Notes: generated by a model from the letters alone, not told the origin. Counted from the first letter of the stretch, positions 1-9,671 are shown. The stretch is DNA of 35,507 nucleotides from Saccoglossus kowalevskii (GCF_000003605.2 NW_003116659.1:1-35507); one strand, 5' to 3'. Made by a program: numbers and translations.

Positions 1-15
1 TCTTCAGTGGTGCCT
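1..15 (+). tRNA. tRNA-Thr 3' end fragment cut by the window edge
   Basis: Only the 3' strand of the T stem, the 3' acceptor strand and discriminator T73 are present, followed by a T6 run (15-20). The T-arm part differs slightly from the consensus. Anticodon unknown. Confidence 0.8.
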
Positions 16-286
16 TTTTTATTTAGGTACTTCACCGAACAAATCCTTGTTTGATAATTACATTATTGACACTCATGATTGGTACTCGTCCAGGGTTGGG
101 AAATTCTCTTTAGGCTGGGAGATGATATGCAAGTAAATCGGAACATGCTATCATTTTAAAAATAAAAATAACCTGGCAATTGAAATATCACTGTGTCGAT
201 GAAACTTATGACACTTATTATGGATCGTAATCATGTCCATACAGTGCACCTAGAGGTCGAAACGAAAGGTCAAAGTTCGTGACCAG

Positions 287-360
287 GGCGCCATGGGTTA
301 GTTGGTTAAAGCGCCTGTCTAGTAAACAGGAGATCCTGAGTTCGAATCTCAGTGGTGCCT
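287..360 (+). tRNA. tRNA-Thr-AGT: tRNA-Thr(AGT), D-stem variant
   Basis: Full-length 74 nt with C11G, which breaks the C11-G24 pair and alters the A box. The rest matches the consensus. A T6 run follows. Function is doubtful. Confidence 0.85.
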
Positions 361-631
361 TTTTTATTTAGGTGCTTCGCTGAACAAATCCTTGTTTGAT
401 AATTACATTATTGACACTCATGATTGGTATTCGTCCAGGGTTGGGAAATTCTCTTGATGCTGGTGGATGATATGCAAGTAAATCGGAACATGCTATCATT
501 TTAAAAATAAAAATTACCTGGAAATTGAAATATCACTGTGTCGATGAAACTTATGACACTTATTATGGATCGTAATAATGTCCATACAGTGTACCGAGAG
601 GTCGAAACGAAAGGTCAAAGTTCGTGACCAG

Positions 632-705
632 GGCGCCATGGCTTAGTTGGTAAAAGCGCCTGTCTAGTAAACAGGAGATCCTGAGTTTGAATCTCAGTGG
701 TGCCT
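632..705 (+). tRNA. tRNA-Thr-AGT: tRNA-Thr(AGT), degenerate T loop
   Basis: Full length but with C56T in the T loop, removing the base that pairs with G19 and weakening the B box. A D-loop T also reads A. Probably non-functional. T6 follows at 705-710. Confidence 0.82.
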
Positions 706-973
706 TTTTTATTTAGATGCTTTCACCGAACAATTCCTTGTTTGATAATTACATTATTGACACTCATGATTGGTACTCGTTCAGGTTGATAAATTTACTT
801 TAGACTGTGGATGATATGCAAGTAATCGGACCTGCTATCATTTTAAAAATAAAAATAACCTGGCAATTGAAATATCACTGTGTCGATGAAACGTATGACA
901 CTTAATATGGATCGTAATAATGTCCACACAGTGTACCGAGAGGTAGAAACGAAAGGTCAAAATTCGTGACCAG

Positions 974-1047
974 GGTGCCATGGCTTAGTTGGTTAAAACG
1001 CCTGTCTAGTAAACAGGAGATCCTGAGTTCGAATCTCAGTGGCGCCT
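974..1047 (+). tRNA. tRNA-Thr-AGT: tRNA-Thr(AGT) with altered acceptor pairs
   Basis: Carries C3T (U3-G70 wobble), T69C (turns G4-U69 into G4-C69) and G24A (C11-A24 mismatch). The identical variant set occurs at 16326-16399, inside a block duplicated at an offset of 15352 bp. Confidence 0.87.
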
Positions 1048-1305
1048 TTTTTATTTAGGTGCTTCACCGAACAATTACTTGTTTGATAATTACATTATTT
1101 GTACTCGTCCAGGGTTGGGAAATTCACTTCAGGCTGGTGGATGATATGCAAGTAAATCGGAACATGCTATCATTATAAAAATAAAAATTACCTGGAAATT
1201 GGAATATCACTGTGTCGATGAAACGTATGACACTTAATATGGATCGTAATAATATCCACACAGTGTACCGAGAGGTAGAAACGAAAGGTCAAATTTCGTG
1301 ACCAG

Positions 1306-1379
1306 GGCGCCATGGCTTAGTTGGTTAAAGCGCCTGTCTAGTAAACAGGAGATACTGAGTTCGAATCTCAGTGGTGCCT
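1306..1379 (+). tRNA. tRNA-Thr-AGT: tRNA-Thr(AGT), C48A
   Basis: Consensus except C48A, which replaces the base forming the Levitt pair with G15. The same gene and flanks occur at 16658-16731. Confidence 0.9.
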
Positions 1380-1650
1380 TTTTTATTTAGGTGCTTCACC
1401 GAACAATTCCTTGTTTGATAATTACATTATTGACACTCATGATTGGTACTCGTCTAGGGTTTGGAAATTCTCTTTAGGCTGGTGGATGATATGCAAGTAA
1501 ATCGGAACATGCTATTATTTTAAAAATAAAAATAACCTGGAAATTGAAATATCACTGTGTCGATTAAACTTAAGACACTTATTATGGATCGTAATAATGT
1601 CCATACAGTGCACCGAGAGGTCGAAACGAAAGGTCAAAGGAAGTGACCAG

Positions 1651-1724
1651 GGCGCTATGGCTTAGTTGGTTAAAGCGCCTGTCTAGTAAACAGGAGATCC
1701 TGGGTTCGAATCTCAGTGGTGCCT
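1651..1724 (+). tRNA. tRNA-Thr-AGT: tRNA-Thr(AGT), pair-preserving variants
   Basis: C6T (U6-G67) and A52G (G52-U62) both keep pairing, so the fold is intact. The leader reads AAGGAAGTGACC. A52G and this leader are shared with 17346-17419. Confidence 0.9.
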
Positions 1725-1995
1725 TTTTTATTTAGGTGCTTCACCGAACAATTCCTTGTTTGATAATTACATTACTGACACTCATGATTGGTAGTCGTCC
1801 AGTGTTGGGAAATTCTCCTTAGGCTGGTGGATGATATGCAAGTAAATCGGAACATGCTATCATTATAAAAATAAAAATTACCTGGAAATTTGAATATCTC
1901 TGGGTCGATGAAACGTATGACACTTAATATGGATCGTAATAATGTCCACACAGTGTACCGAGAGTTAGAAACGAAAGGTCAAAGTTCGTGACCAG

Positions 1996-2069
1996 GGTGC
2001 CATGGCATAGTTGGTTAAAGCGCCTGTCTAGTAAACAGGAGATCCTGAGTTCGAATCTCAGTGGTGCCT
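1996..2069 (+). tRNA. tRNA-Thr-AGT: tRNA-Thr(AGT), D-stem variant
   Basis: C3T (wobble) and T12A, which loses the T12-A23 pair and changes the A box. Flanks match the unit at 34883, which lacks T12A. Confidence 0.86.
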
Positions 2070-2340
2070 TTTTTATTTAGGTGCTTCACCGAACAATTCC
2101 TTGTTTGATAATTACATTATTGACACTCATGATTGGTAGTCGTCCAGTGTTGGGAAATTCTCCTTAGGCTGGTGGATGATATGCAAGTAAATCGGAACAT
2201 GCTATCATTATAAAAATAAAAATTACCTGGAAATTGGAATATCACTGTGTCGATGAAACGTATGACACTTAATATGGATCGTAATAATATCCACACAGTG
2301 TACCGAGAGGTAGAAACGAAAGGTCAAAATTCGTGACCAG

Positions 2341-2358
2341 GGCGCCATGGCTTAGTTG
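2341..2358 (+). pseudogene. 18-nt tRNA-Thr 5' remnant fused to spacer
   Basis: The first 18 nt (acceptor strand to G18) run straight into spacer TTTGATAATTAC. Everything from the D loop through the terminator and the first part of the spacer is missing. TTGTT-like microhomology lies at the join. Sub-lineage with ATTGGCACTC downstream, shared only with 35228. Confidence 0.93.
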
Positions 2359-2595
2359 TTTGATAATTACATTATTGGCACTCATGATTGGTACTCGTCC
2401 AGGGTTGGGAAATTCTCTTTAGGCTGGTGGATGATATGCAAATAAATCGAAACATGCTATCATTTTAAAAATAAAAATAACCTGGCAATTGAAATATCAC
2501 TGTGTCGATGAAACGTATGACACTTAATATGGATCGTAATAATGTCCACACAGTGTACCGAGAGGTAGACACGAAAGGTCAAAATTCGTGACCAG

Positions 2596-2669
2596 GGCGT
2601 CATGGCTTAGTTGGTTAAAGCGCCTGTCTTGTAAACAGGAGATCCTGAGTTCGACTCTCAGTGGTGCCT
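2596..2669 (+). tRNA. tRNA-Thr-TGT: tRNA-Thr(TGT)
   Basis: The anticodon loop reads CTTGTAA, giving UGU, which reads ACA. It also has C5T (U5-G68 wobble) and A59C, and the trailer is CCTATTTTTA, with a T5 terminator at 2671-2675. The fold is intact. It lies directly downstream of an 18-nt truncated unit. Confidence 0.92.
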
Positions 2670-2941
2670 ATTTTTATTTAGGTGCTTCACCGAACAATTC
2701 CTTGTTTGATAATTATATTTTTGACACTCATGATTGGTACTCGTCCAGGGTTGGGAAATTCTCCTTAGACTGGTGGATGATATGCAAGTAAATCGGAACA
2801 TGCTATCATTTTAAAAATAAAAATAGCTTGGAAATTGAAATATCACTGTGTCGATGAAACTTATGACACTTATTATGGATCGTAATCATGTCCATACAGT
2901 GCACCGAGAGGTCGAAACAAAAGGTCAAAATTCGTGATCAG

Positions 2942-3015
2942 GGCGCCATGGCTTAGTTGGTTAAAGCGCCTGTCTAGTAAACAGGAGATCCTGAGTTCGC
3001 ATCTCAGTGGTGCCT
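2942..3015 (+). tRNA. tRNA-Thr-AGT: tRNA-Thr(AGT), A58C
   Basis: Consensus except A58C, which removes the near-invariant T-loop A that pairs with T54 and is methylated, and breaks the B box. Likely weak or dead. T5 terminator. Confidence 0.85.
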
Positions 3016-3280
3016 TTTTAATTTAGGTGCTTCACCGAACAATTCCTTGTTGGATAATTACATTATTTGTACTCGTCCAGGGTTGGGAAATTCTCTTCAG
3101 GCTGGTGGATGACATGCAAGTAAATCGGAACATGCTATCATTATAAAAATAAAAATTACCTGGAAATTGGAATAACACTGTGTCGATGAAACGTATGACA
3201 CTTAATATGGATCGTAATAATATCCACACAGTGTACCGAGAGGTAGTAACGAAAGGTCAAAATTCGTGATCAGGGCGCCA

Positions 3281-3292
3281 TGGCTTAGTTGG
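3281..3292 (+). promoter_or_regulatory. Pol III A box (reference copy)
   Basis: TGGCTTAGTTGG fits TRGYNNARNNGG at all fixed positions. The same motif is in most full-length copies. It is damaged at 287, 1996, 6313, 11015, 15303, 23960, 28271 and 33620, and deleted at 32950. Confidence 0.95.
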
Positions 3293-3326
3293 TTAAAGCG
3301 CCTGTCTAGTAAACAGGAGATCCTGA

Positions 3327-3335
3327 GTTCGAATC
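3327..3335 (+). promoter_or_regulatory. Pol III B box (reference copy)
   Basis: GTTCGAATC fits GWTCRANNC. The A59C variant GTTCGACTC also fits. It is damaged where C56, G57, A58 or G53 is changed (632, 2942, 4279, 5641, 11015, 17001, 21931, 23960, 28271). Confidence 0.95.
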
Positions 3336-3346
3336 TCAGTGGTGCC

Positions 3347-3352
3347 TTTTTT
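3347..3352 (+). terminator. Pol III oligo-T terminator (reference copy)
   Basis: A T6 run begins at the discriminator base. Genes with the A59C haplotype have CCTA followed by T5 instead, and a few copies have T7 (4006, 5368, 21658). Confidence 0.93.
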
Positions 3353-3605
3353 ATTTAGGTGCTTCACCGAACAATTCCTTGTTGGATAATTACATTATTT
3401 GTACTCGTCCAGGGTTGGGAAATTCTCTTCAGGCTGGTGGATGACATGCAAGTAAATCGGAACATGCTATCATTATAAAAATAAAAATTACCTGGAAATT
3501 GGAATAACACTGTGTCGATGAAACGTATGACACTTAATATGGATCGTAATAATATCCACACAGTGTACCGAGAGGTAGAAACGAAAGGTCAAAATTCGTG
3601 ACCAG

Positions 3606-3661
3606 GGCGCCATGGCTTAGTTGATTAAAGCGCCTGTCTATTTCGAATCTCAGTGGTGCCT
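3606..3661 (+). pseudogene. tRNA-Thr pseudogene, 18-nt internal deletion
   Basis: 56 nt long. The 3' half of the anticodon arm, the variable loop and the 5' T-stem strand are missing, joining TGTCTA to TTTCGAATC. G19A is also present. It keeps the A box and most of the B box but cannot form a cloverleaf. Confidence 0.93.
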
Positions 3662-3932
3662 TTTTTATTTAGGTGCTTCACCGAACAATTCCTTGTTTGA
3701 TAATTACATTATTGACACTCATGATTGGTACTCGTCCAGGGTTGGGAAATTATCTTTAGGCTGGTGGATGATATGCAAATAAATCGGAACATGCTATCAT
3801 TTTAAAAATAAAAATAACCTGAAAATTGAAATATCACTGTGTCGATGAAACGTATGACACTTAATATGGATCGTAATAATGTCCACACAGTGTACCGAGA
3901 GGTAGAAACGAAAGGTCAAAATTCGTGACCAG

Positions 3933-4006
3933 GGCGCCATGGCTTAGTTGCTTAAAGCGCCTGTCTAGTAAACAGGAGATCCTGAGTTCGAATCTCAGTG
4001 GTGCCT
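3933..4006 (+). tRNA. tRNA-Thr-AGT: tRNA-Thr(AGT), G19C
   Basis: Full length, but G19C removes the partner of C56 in the elbow and the last G of the A box. T7 terminator. Unit context matches 5295 and 21585. Confidence 0.85.
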
Positions 4007-4278
4007 TTTTTTATTTAGGTGCTTCACCGAACAATTCCTTGTTTGATAATTACATTATTGACACTCATGATTGGTACTCGTCCAGTGTCAGAAAATTCTC
4101 CCCAGGCTGGTGGATGATATGCAAGTAAATCGGAACATGCTATCATTATAAAAATAAAAATTACCTGGCAATTTGAATATCGCTGTGTCGATGAAACGTA
4201 TGACACTTAATATGGATCGTAATAATGTCCACACAGTGTACCGAGAGTTAGAAACGAAAGGTCAAAGTTCGTGACCAG

Positions 4279-4352
4279 GGCGCCATGGCTTAGTTGGTTA
4301 AAGCGCCTGTCTAGTAAACAGTAGATCCTGAGTTGGAATCTCAGTGGTGCCT
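4279..4352 (+). tRNA. tRNA-Thr-AGT: tRNA-Thr(AGT), degenerate G43T/C56G
   Basis: G43T breaks the pair closing the anticodon stem (C27-G43). C56G removes the elbow base and damages the B box. Probably non-functional. The same pair of changes is at 5641 and 21931. Confidence 0.83.
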
Positions 4353-4623
4353 TTTTTATTTAGGTGCTTCACCGAACAATTCCTTGTTTGATAATTACAT
4401 TATTGACACTCATGATTGGTAGTCGTCCAGTGTTGGGAAATTCTCCTTAGGCTGGTGGATGATATGCAAGTAAATCGGAACATGCTATCGTTTTAAAAAT
4501 AAAAATAGCTTGGAAATTGGAATATCACTGTGTCGATGAAACGTATGACACTTAATATGGATCGTAATAATGTCCACACAGTGTACCGCGAGGTAGAAAC
4601 GAAAGGTCAAAATTCGTGACCAG

Positions 4624-4697
4624 GGCGCCATGGCTTAGTTGGTTAAAGCGCCTGTCTAGTAAACAGGAAATCCTGAGTTCGAATTTCAGTGGTGCCT
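4624..4697 (+). tRNA. tRNA-Thr-AGT: tRNA-Thr(AGT), G45A/C61T
   Basis: G45A in the variable loop and C61T (G53-U61 wobble) leave the fold possible. The T run is T5. It heads a block repeated at 20913 and, in altered form, at 12357. Confidence 0.88.
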
Positions 4698-4967
4698 TTT
4701 TATTTAGGTGCTTCACTGAACAATTCCTTGTTTGATAATTACATTATTGACACTCATGATTGGTACTCGTCCAGGGTTGGGAAATTCTCCTTAGGCTGGT
4801 GGATGATATGCAAGTAAATCGGAACATGCTATCATTTTAAAAATAAAAATAGCTTGGAAATTGAAATATCACTGTGTCGATGAAACTTATGACACTTATT
4901 ATGGATCGTAATAATGTCCACACAGTGTACCGAGAGGTCGAAACGAAAGGTCAAAGTTCGTGACTAG

Positions 4968-5023
4968 GGCGCCATGGCTTAGTTGATTAAAGCGCTTGTC
5001 TATTTCGAATCTCAGTGGTGCCT
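4968..5023 (+). pseudogene. tRNA-Thr pseudogene, 18-nt internal deletion
   Basis: 56-nt deletion form with G19A and an extra C-to-T giving GCGCTTGTC. This sub-type is shared with 12701 and 21258. Confidence 0.93.
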
Positions 5024-5294
5024 TTTTTATTTAGGTGCTTCACCGAACAATTCCTTGTTTGATAATTACATTATTGACACTCATGATTGGTACTCGTCCA
5101 GGGTTGGGAAATTATCTTTAGGCTGGTGGATGATATGCAAATAAATCGGAACATGCTATCATTTTAAAAATAAAAATAACCTGAAAATTGAAATATCACT
5201 GTGTCGATGAAACGTATGACACTTAATATGGATCGTAATAATGTCCACACAGTGTACCGAGAGGTAGAAACGAAAAGTCAAAATTCGTGACCAG

Positions 5295-5368
5295 TGCGCC
5301 ATGGCTTAGTTGGTTAAAGCGCCTGTCTAGTAAACAGGAGATCCTGAGTTCGAATCTCAGTGGTGCCT
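5295..5368 (+). tRNA. tRNA-Thr-AGT: tRNA-Thr(AGT), G1T
   Basis: Otherwise consensus, but G1 is T, so the terminal G1-C72 pair (an important position for 5' processing and recognition) is lost. T7 terminator. Confidence 0.85.
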
Positions 5369-5640
5369 TTTTTTATTTAGGTGCTTCACCGAACAATTCC
5401 TTGTTTGATAATTACATTATTGACACTCATGATTGGTACTCGTCCAGTGTCAGAAAATTCTCCCCAGGCTGGTGGATGATATGCAAGTAAATCGCAACAT
5501 GCTATCGTTATAAAAATAAAAATTACCTGGAAATTTGAATATCTCTGTGTCGATGAAACGTATGACACTTAATATGGATCGTAATAATGTCCACACAGTG
5601 TACCGAGAGTTAGAAACGAAAGGTCAAAGTTCGTGACCAG

Positions 5641-5714
5641 GGCGCCATGGCTTAGTTGGTTAAAGCGCCTGTCTAGTAAACAGTAGATCCTGAGTTGGAA
5701 TCTCAGTGGTGCCT
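5641..5714 (+). tRNA. tRNA-Thr-AGT: tRNA-Thr(AGT), degenerate G43T/C56G
   Basis: Same two damaging changes as 4279-4352, with matching upstream spacer. Probably non-functional. Confidence 0.83.
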
Positions 5715-5985
5715 TTTTTATTTAGGTGCTTCACCGAACAATTCCTTGTTTGATAATTACATTATTGACACTCATGATTGGTAGTCGTCCAGTGTTGGGA
5801 AATTCTCCTTAGGCTGGTGGATGATATGCAAGTAAATTGGAACATGCTATCGTTTTAAAAATAAAAATAGCTTGGAAATTGAAATATCACTGTGTCGATG
5901 AAACTTATGACACTTATTATGGATCGTAATAATGTCCACACAGTGTACCGAGAGGTCGAAACGAAAGGTCAAAGTTCGTGACCAG

Positions 5986-6041
5986 GGCGCCATGGCTTAG
6001 TTGATTAAAGCGCCTGTCTATTTCGAATCTCAGTGGTGCCT
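5986..6041 (+). pseudogene. tRNA-Thr pseudogene, 18-nt internal deletion
   Basis: 56-nt deletion form with G19A and intact 3' CC. T6 follows. Confidence 0.93.
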
Positions 6042-6312
6042 TTTTTATTTAGGTGCTTCACCGAACAATTCCTTGTTTGATAATTACATTATTGACACTC
6101 ATGATTGGTACTCGTCCAGTGTTAGAAAATTCTCCTCAGGCTGGTGGATGATATGCAAGTAAATCGGAACATGCTATCATTATAAAAATAAAAATTACCT
6201 GGAAATTTGAATATCACTGTGTCGATGAACCGTATGACACTTAATATGGATCGTAATAATGTCCACACAGTGTACCGAGAGGTAGAAACGAAAGGTCAAA
6301 ATTCGTGACCAG

Positions 6313-6386
6313 GGCGTCATGGATTAGTTGGTTAAAGCGCCTGTCTAGTAAACAGGAGATCCTGAGTTCGAATCTCAGTGGTGCCT
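6313..6386 (+). tRNA. tRNA-Thr-AGT: tRNA-Thr(AGT), C5T/C11A
   Basis: C5T keeps a U-G wobble. C11A loses the C11-G24 pair and changes the A box to TGGATTAG. Function uncertain. Confidence 0.85.
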
Positions 6387-6644
6387 TTTTTATTTAGGTG
6401 CTTCACCGAACAATTCCTTGTTTGATAATTACATTATTTGTACTCGTCCAGGGTTGGGAAATTCTCTTCAGGCTGGTGGATGATATGCAAGTAAGTCGGA
6501 ACATGCTATCATTATAAAAATAAAAATTACCTGGAAATTTGAATATCACTGTGTCGATGAACCGTATGACACTTAATATGGATCGTAATAATGTCCACAC
6601 AGTGTACCGCGAGGTAGAAACGAAAGGTCAAAGTTCGTGACCAG

Positions 6645-6718
6645 GGTGGCATGGCTCAGTTGGTTAAAGCGCCTGTCTAATAAACAGGAGATCTTGAGTT
6701 CGACTCTCAGTGGGGCCT
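6645..6718 (+). tRNA. tRNA with Ile anticodon AAT on a Thr body, acceptor damaged
   Basis: The loop CTAATAA gives anticodon AAU, predicted to read AUU (Ile). Other changes are C3T, C5G, T13C, C49T, A59C and T69G. The acceptor has G4/G69 and G5/G68 mismatches, so function is doubtful. Identical changes are at 11692. Confidence 0.85.
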
Positions 6719-6977
6719 ATTTTTATTTAGGTGCTTCACCGAACAATTCCCTGTTTGATAATTACATTATTTGTACTCGTCCAGGGTTGGGAAATTCTCC
6801 TTAGGCTGGTGGATGATATGCAAGTAAATCGGAACATGCTATCATTTTAAAAATAAAAATAGCTTGGAAATTGAAATATCACTGTGTCGATGAAACTTAT
6901 GACACTTATTATGGATCGTAATCATGTCCATACAGTGCACCGAGAGTTAGAAACGAAAGGTCAAAGTTCGTGACCAG

Positions 6978-7051
6978 GGTGCCATGGCTTAGTTGGTTAA
7001 AGCGCCTGTCTAGTAAACAGGAGATCCTGAGTTCGAATCTCAGTGGTGCCT
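6978..7051 (+). tRNA. tRNA-Thr-AGT: tRNA-Thr(AGT), C3T
   Basis: Only C3T differs from the consensus (U3-G70 wobble). The fold and promoter boxes are intact. Confidence 0.94.
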
Positions 7052-7322
7052 TTTTTATTTAGGTGCTTCACCGAACAATTCCTTGTTTGATAATTACATT
7101 ATTGACACTCATGATTGGTACTCGTCCAGTGTTAGAAAATTCTCCTCAGGCTGGTGGATGATATGCAAGTAAATCGGAACATGCTATCATTATAAAAATA
7201 AAAATTACCTGGAAATTTGAATATCACTGTGTCGATGATACGTATGACACTTAATATGGATCGTAATAATGTCCACACAGTGTACCGCGAGGTAGAAACG
7301 AAAGGTCAAATTTCGTGACCAG

Positions 7323-7396
7323 GGTGCCATGGCTTAGTTGGTTAAAGCGCCTGTCTAATAAACAGGAGATCCTGAGATCGACTCTCAGTGGTGCCT
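7323..7396 (+). tRNA. tRNA with Ile anticodon AAT on a Thr body
   Basis: Anticodon AAU in an otherwise threonine body. C3T and A59C are present and T54 is A (loop ATCGACT), though the B box GATCGACTC still fits. The acceptor is fully pairable with T69. T5 terminator. Discriminator U73 is not the A73 usual for tRNA-Ile. Confidence 0.87.
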
Positions 7397-7667
7397 ATTT
7401 TTATTTAGGTGCTTCACCGAACAATTCCTTGTTTGATAATTATATTTTTGACACTCATGATTGGTACTCGTCCAGGGTTGGGAAATTCTCCTTAGACTGG
7501 TGGATGATATGCAAGTAAATCGGAACATGCTATCATTTTAAAAATAAAAATAGCTTGGAAATTGAAATATCACTGTGTCGATGAAACTTATGACACTTAT
7601 TATGGATCGTAATCATGTCCATACAGTGCACGAGAGTTAGAAACAAAAGGTCAAAGTTCGTGATCAG

Positions 7668-7743
7668 GGCGCTATGGCTTAGTTGGTTAAAGCGCCTGTC
7701 TAGTAAACAGGGAGATCCCTGAGTTCGAATCTCAGTGGTGCCT
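7668..7743 (+). tRNA. tRNA-Thr-AGT: tRNA-Thr(AGT) with 2-nt variable-region insertion
   Basis: 76 nt. One extra G and one extra C lengthen runs around the variable loop (ACAGGGAGATCCCTGAG). C6T is also present. A further G is added in the next spacer, so these may be sequencing or assembly errors in base runs. Confidence 0.8.
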
Positions 7744-8002
7744 TTTTTATTTAGGTGCTTCACCGAACAATTCCTTGTTGGGATAATTACATTATTTGTA
7801 CTCGTCCAGGGTTGGGAAATTCTCTTCAGGCTGGTGGATGACATGCAAGTAAATCGGAACATGCTATCATTATAAAAATAAAAATTACCTGGAAATTGGA
7901 ATAACACTGTGTCGATGAAACGTATGACACTTAATATGGATCGTAATAATATCCACACAGTGTACCAAGAGGTAGAAACGAAAGGTCAAAATTCGTGACC
8001 AG

Positions 8003-8076
8003 GGCGCCATGGCTTAGTTGGTTAAAGCGCCTGTCTAGTAAACAGGAGATCCTGAGTTCGAATCTCAGTGGTGCCT
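8003..8076 (+). tRNA. tRNA-Thr-AGT: tRNA-Thr(AGT), consensus
   Basis: Exact consensus with T6 terminator. Confidence 0.96.
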
Positions 8077-8347
8077 TTTTTATTTAGGTGCTTCACCGAA
8101 CAATTCCTTGTTTGATAATTACATTATTGACACTCATGATTGGTAGTCGTCCAGTGTTGGGAAATTCTCCTTAGGCTGGTGGATGATATGGAAGTAAATC
8201 GGAACATGCTATCGTTTTAAAAATAAAAATAGCTTGGAAATTGAAATATCACTGTGTCGATGAAACTTACGACACTTATTATGGATCGTAATAATGTCCA
8301 CACAGTGTACCGAGAGGTCTAAACGAAAGGTCAAAGTTCGTGACCAG

Positions 8348-8403
8348 GGCGCCATGGCTTAGTTGATTAAAGCGCCTGTCTATTTCGAATCTCAGTGGTG
8401 CCT
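8348..8403 (+). pseudogene. tRNA-Thr pseudogene, 18-nt internal deletion
   Basis: 56-nt deletion form with G19A and intact 3' CC. It is followed by an AAT unit. Confidence 0.93.
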
Positions 8404-8674
8404 TTTTTATTTAGGTGCTTCACCGAACAATTCCTTGTTTGATAATTACATTATTGACACTCATGATTGGTACTCGTCCAGTGTTAGAAAATTCTCCTCA
8501 GGCTGGTGGATGATATGCAAGTAAATCGGAACATGCTATCATTATAAAAATAAAAATTACCTGGAAATTTGAATATCACTGTGTCGATGAACCGTATGAC
8601 ACTTAATATGGATCGTAATAATGTCCACACAGTGTACCGCGAGGTAGAAACGAAAGGTCAAAGTTCGTGACCAG

Positions 8675-8748
8675 GGTGCCATGGCTCAGTTGGTTAAAGC
8701 GCCTGTCTAATAAACAGGAGATCCTGAGTTCGACTCTCAGTGGGGCCT
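8675..8748 (+). tRNA. tRNA with Ile anticodon AAT on a Thr body
   Basis: C3T, T13C, G35A, A59C and T69G. One internal acceptor mismatch (G4/G69) and one D-stem mismatch (C13/A22). It is the first member of a three-unit higher-order repeat. T5 terminator. Confidence 0.87.
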
Positions 8749-9007
8749 ATTTTTATTTAGGTGCTTCACCGAACAATTCCCTGTTTGATAATTACATTAT
8801 TTGTACTCGTCCAGGGTTGGGAAATTCTCCTTAGGCTGGTGGATGATATGCAAGTAAATCGGAACATGCTATCATTTTAAAAATAAAAATAGCTTGGAAA
8901 TTGAAATATCACTGTGTCGATGAAACTTATGACACTTATTATGGATCGTAATCATGTCCATACAGTGCACCGAGAGTTAGAAACGAAAGGTCAAAGTTCG
9001 TGACCAG

Positions 9008-9081
9008 GGTGCCATGGCTTAGTTGGTTAAAGCGCCTGTCTAGTAAACAGGAGATCCTGAGTTCGAATCTCAGTGGTGCCT
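9008..9081 (+). tRNA. tRNA-Thr-AGT: tRNA-Thr(AGT), C3T
   Basis: Only the U3-G70 wobble differs. Second member of the trimer. Confidence 0.94.
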
Positions 9082-9241
9082 TTTTTATTTAGGTGCTTCA
9101 CCGAACAATTCCTTGTTGGATAATTACATTATTTGTACTCGTCCAGGGTTGGGAAATTCTCTTCAGGCTGGTGGATGACATGCAAGTAAATCTGAACATG
9201 CTATCATTATAAAAATAAAAATTACCTGGAAATTGGAATAA

Positions 9242-9299
9242 CACTGTGTCGATGAAACGTATGACACTTAATATGGATCGTAATAATATCCACACAGTG
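9242..9299. repeat. Spacer inverted repeat CACTGTGT/ACACAGTG
   Basis: Arms at 9242-9249 and 9292-9299 are perfect complements (nine pairs here counting the outer A-T) around about 42 nt. The pair recurs in most units. Units with the CATACAGTGCACC haplotype carry a mismatch in one arm, so it is not strictly kept. Confidence 0.6.
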
Positions 9300-9320
9300 T
9301 ACCAAGAGGTAGAAACGAAA

Positions 9321-9337
9321 GGTCAAAATTCGTGACC
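9321..9337 (+). promoter_or_regulatory. Possible leader hairpin just upstream of tRNA
   Basis: GGTCA and TGACC flank a 7-nt loop, ending 2 nt before the mature 5' end of the gene at 9340. Common variants GGTTA/TGACC and GGTCA/TGATC keep pairing through G-U. It could be a leader stem if transcription starts far enough upstream. No function is shown. Confidence 0.4.
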
Positions 9338-9339
9338 AG

Positions 9340-9413
9340 GGCGCCATGGCTTAGTTGGTTAAAGCGCCTGTCTAGTAAACAGGAGATCCTGAGTTCGAAT
9401 CTCAGTGGTGCCT
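9340..9413 (+). tRNA. tRNA-Thr-AGT: tRNA-Thr(AGT), consensus
   Basis: Exact consensus. Third member of the trimer. With its downstream unit it matches 23295-23700 at an offset of 13955 bp. Confidence 0.96.
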
Positions 9414-9671
9414 TTTTTATTTAGGTGCTTCACCGAACAATTCCTTGTTGGATAATTACATTATTTGTACTCGTCCAGGGTTGGGAAATTCTCTTCAGGC
9501 TGATGGATGATATGCAAGTAAGTCTGAACATGCTATCATTATAAAAATAAAAATTACCTGGAAATTTGAATATCACTGTGTCGATGAACCGTATGACACT
9601 TAATATGGATCGTAATAATGTCCACACAGTGTACCGCGAGGTAGAAACGAAAGGTCAAAGTTCGTGACCAG
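9414..9671 (+). repeat. Short-class spacer (258 nt), representative
   Basis: Holds the T run, ATTTAGGTGCTTCACCGAAC, ATTATTTGTACTCG (13 nt shorter than the long class), an A-rich centre, the inverted repeat and the leader hairpin. No gene on either strand. Units of 332-333 bp have this spacer. Confidence 0.9.

Larger units (their letters stand above)
3274..3347 (+). tRNA. tRNA-Thr-AGT: tRNA-Thr(AGT), consensus reference gene
   Basis: The gene predicts a cytosolic threonine tRNA reading ACU (and ACC/ACA after A34 becomes inosine). The cloverleaf is complete. Acceptor GGCGCCA pairs with TGGTGCC, with one G4-U69 wobble. D stem GCTT pairs with AAGC around loop AGTTGGTTA. Anticodon stem CCTGT/ACAGG closes loop CTAGTAA, so A34 G35 T36. 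The variable loop is AGATC. T stem CTGAG/CTCAG closes loop TTCGAAT. The discriminator is T73. There is no intron and no encoded CCA. A and B boxes match the Pol III consensus and a T6 run follows. The same 74 nt occur eleven times in the window, so this is the likely ancestral or best-maintained form. Expression cannot be judged from sequence. Confidence 0.97.

Noticed and set aside
7533-7958. Longest open frame on the minus strand, 141 codons
   Set aside because: It runs antisense through spacer and a tRNA gene and exists only because of run-length gains near 7700-7785. Equivalent units have 60-67-codon frames. No protein family recognised.
9319-9337. Nuclear-receptor-like half sites (AGGTCA) in the leader
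   Set aside because: AGGTCA followed by a spaced TGACC resembles response elements, but the second half site is imperfect and the motif abuts a Pol III gene in every unit, so short-motif coincidence amplified by the array is enough.
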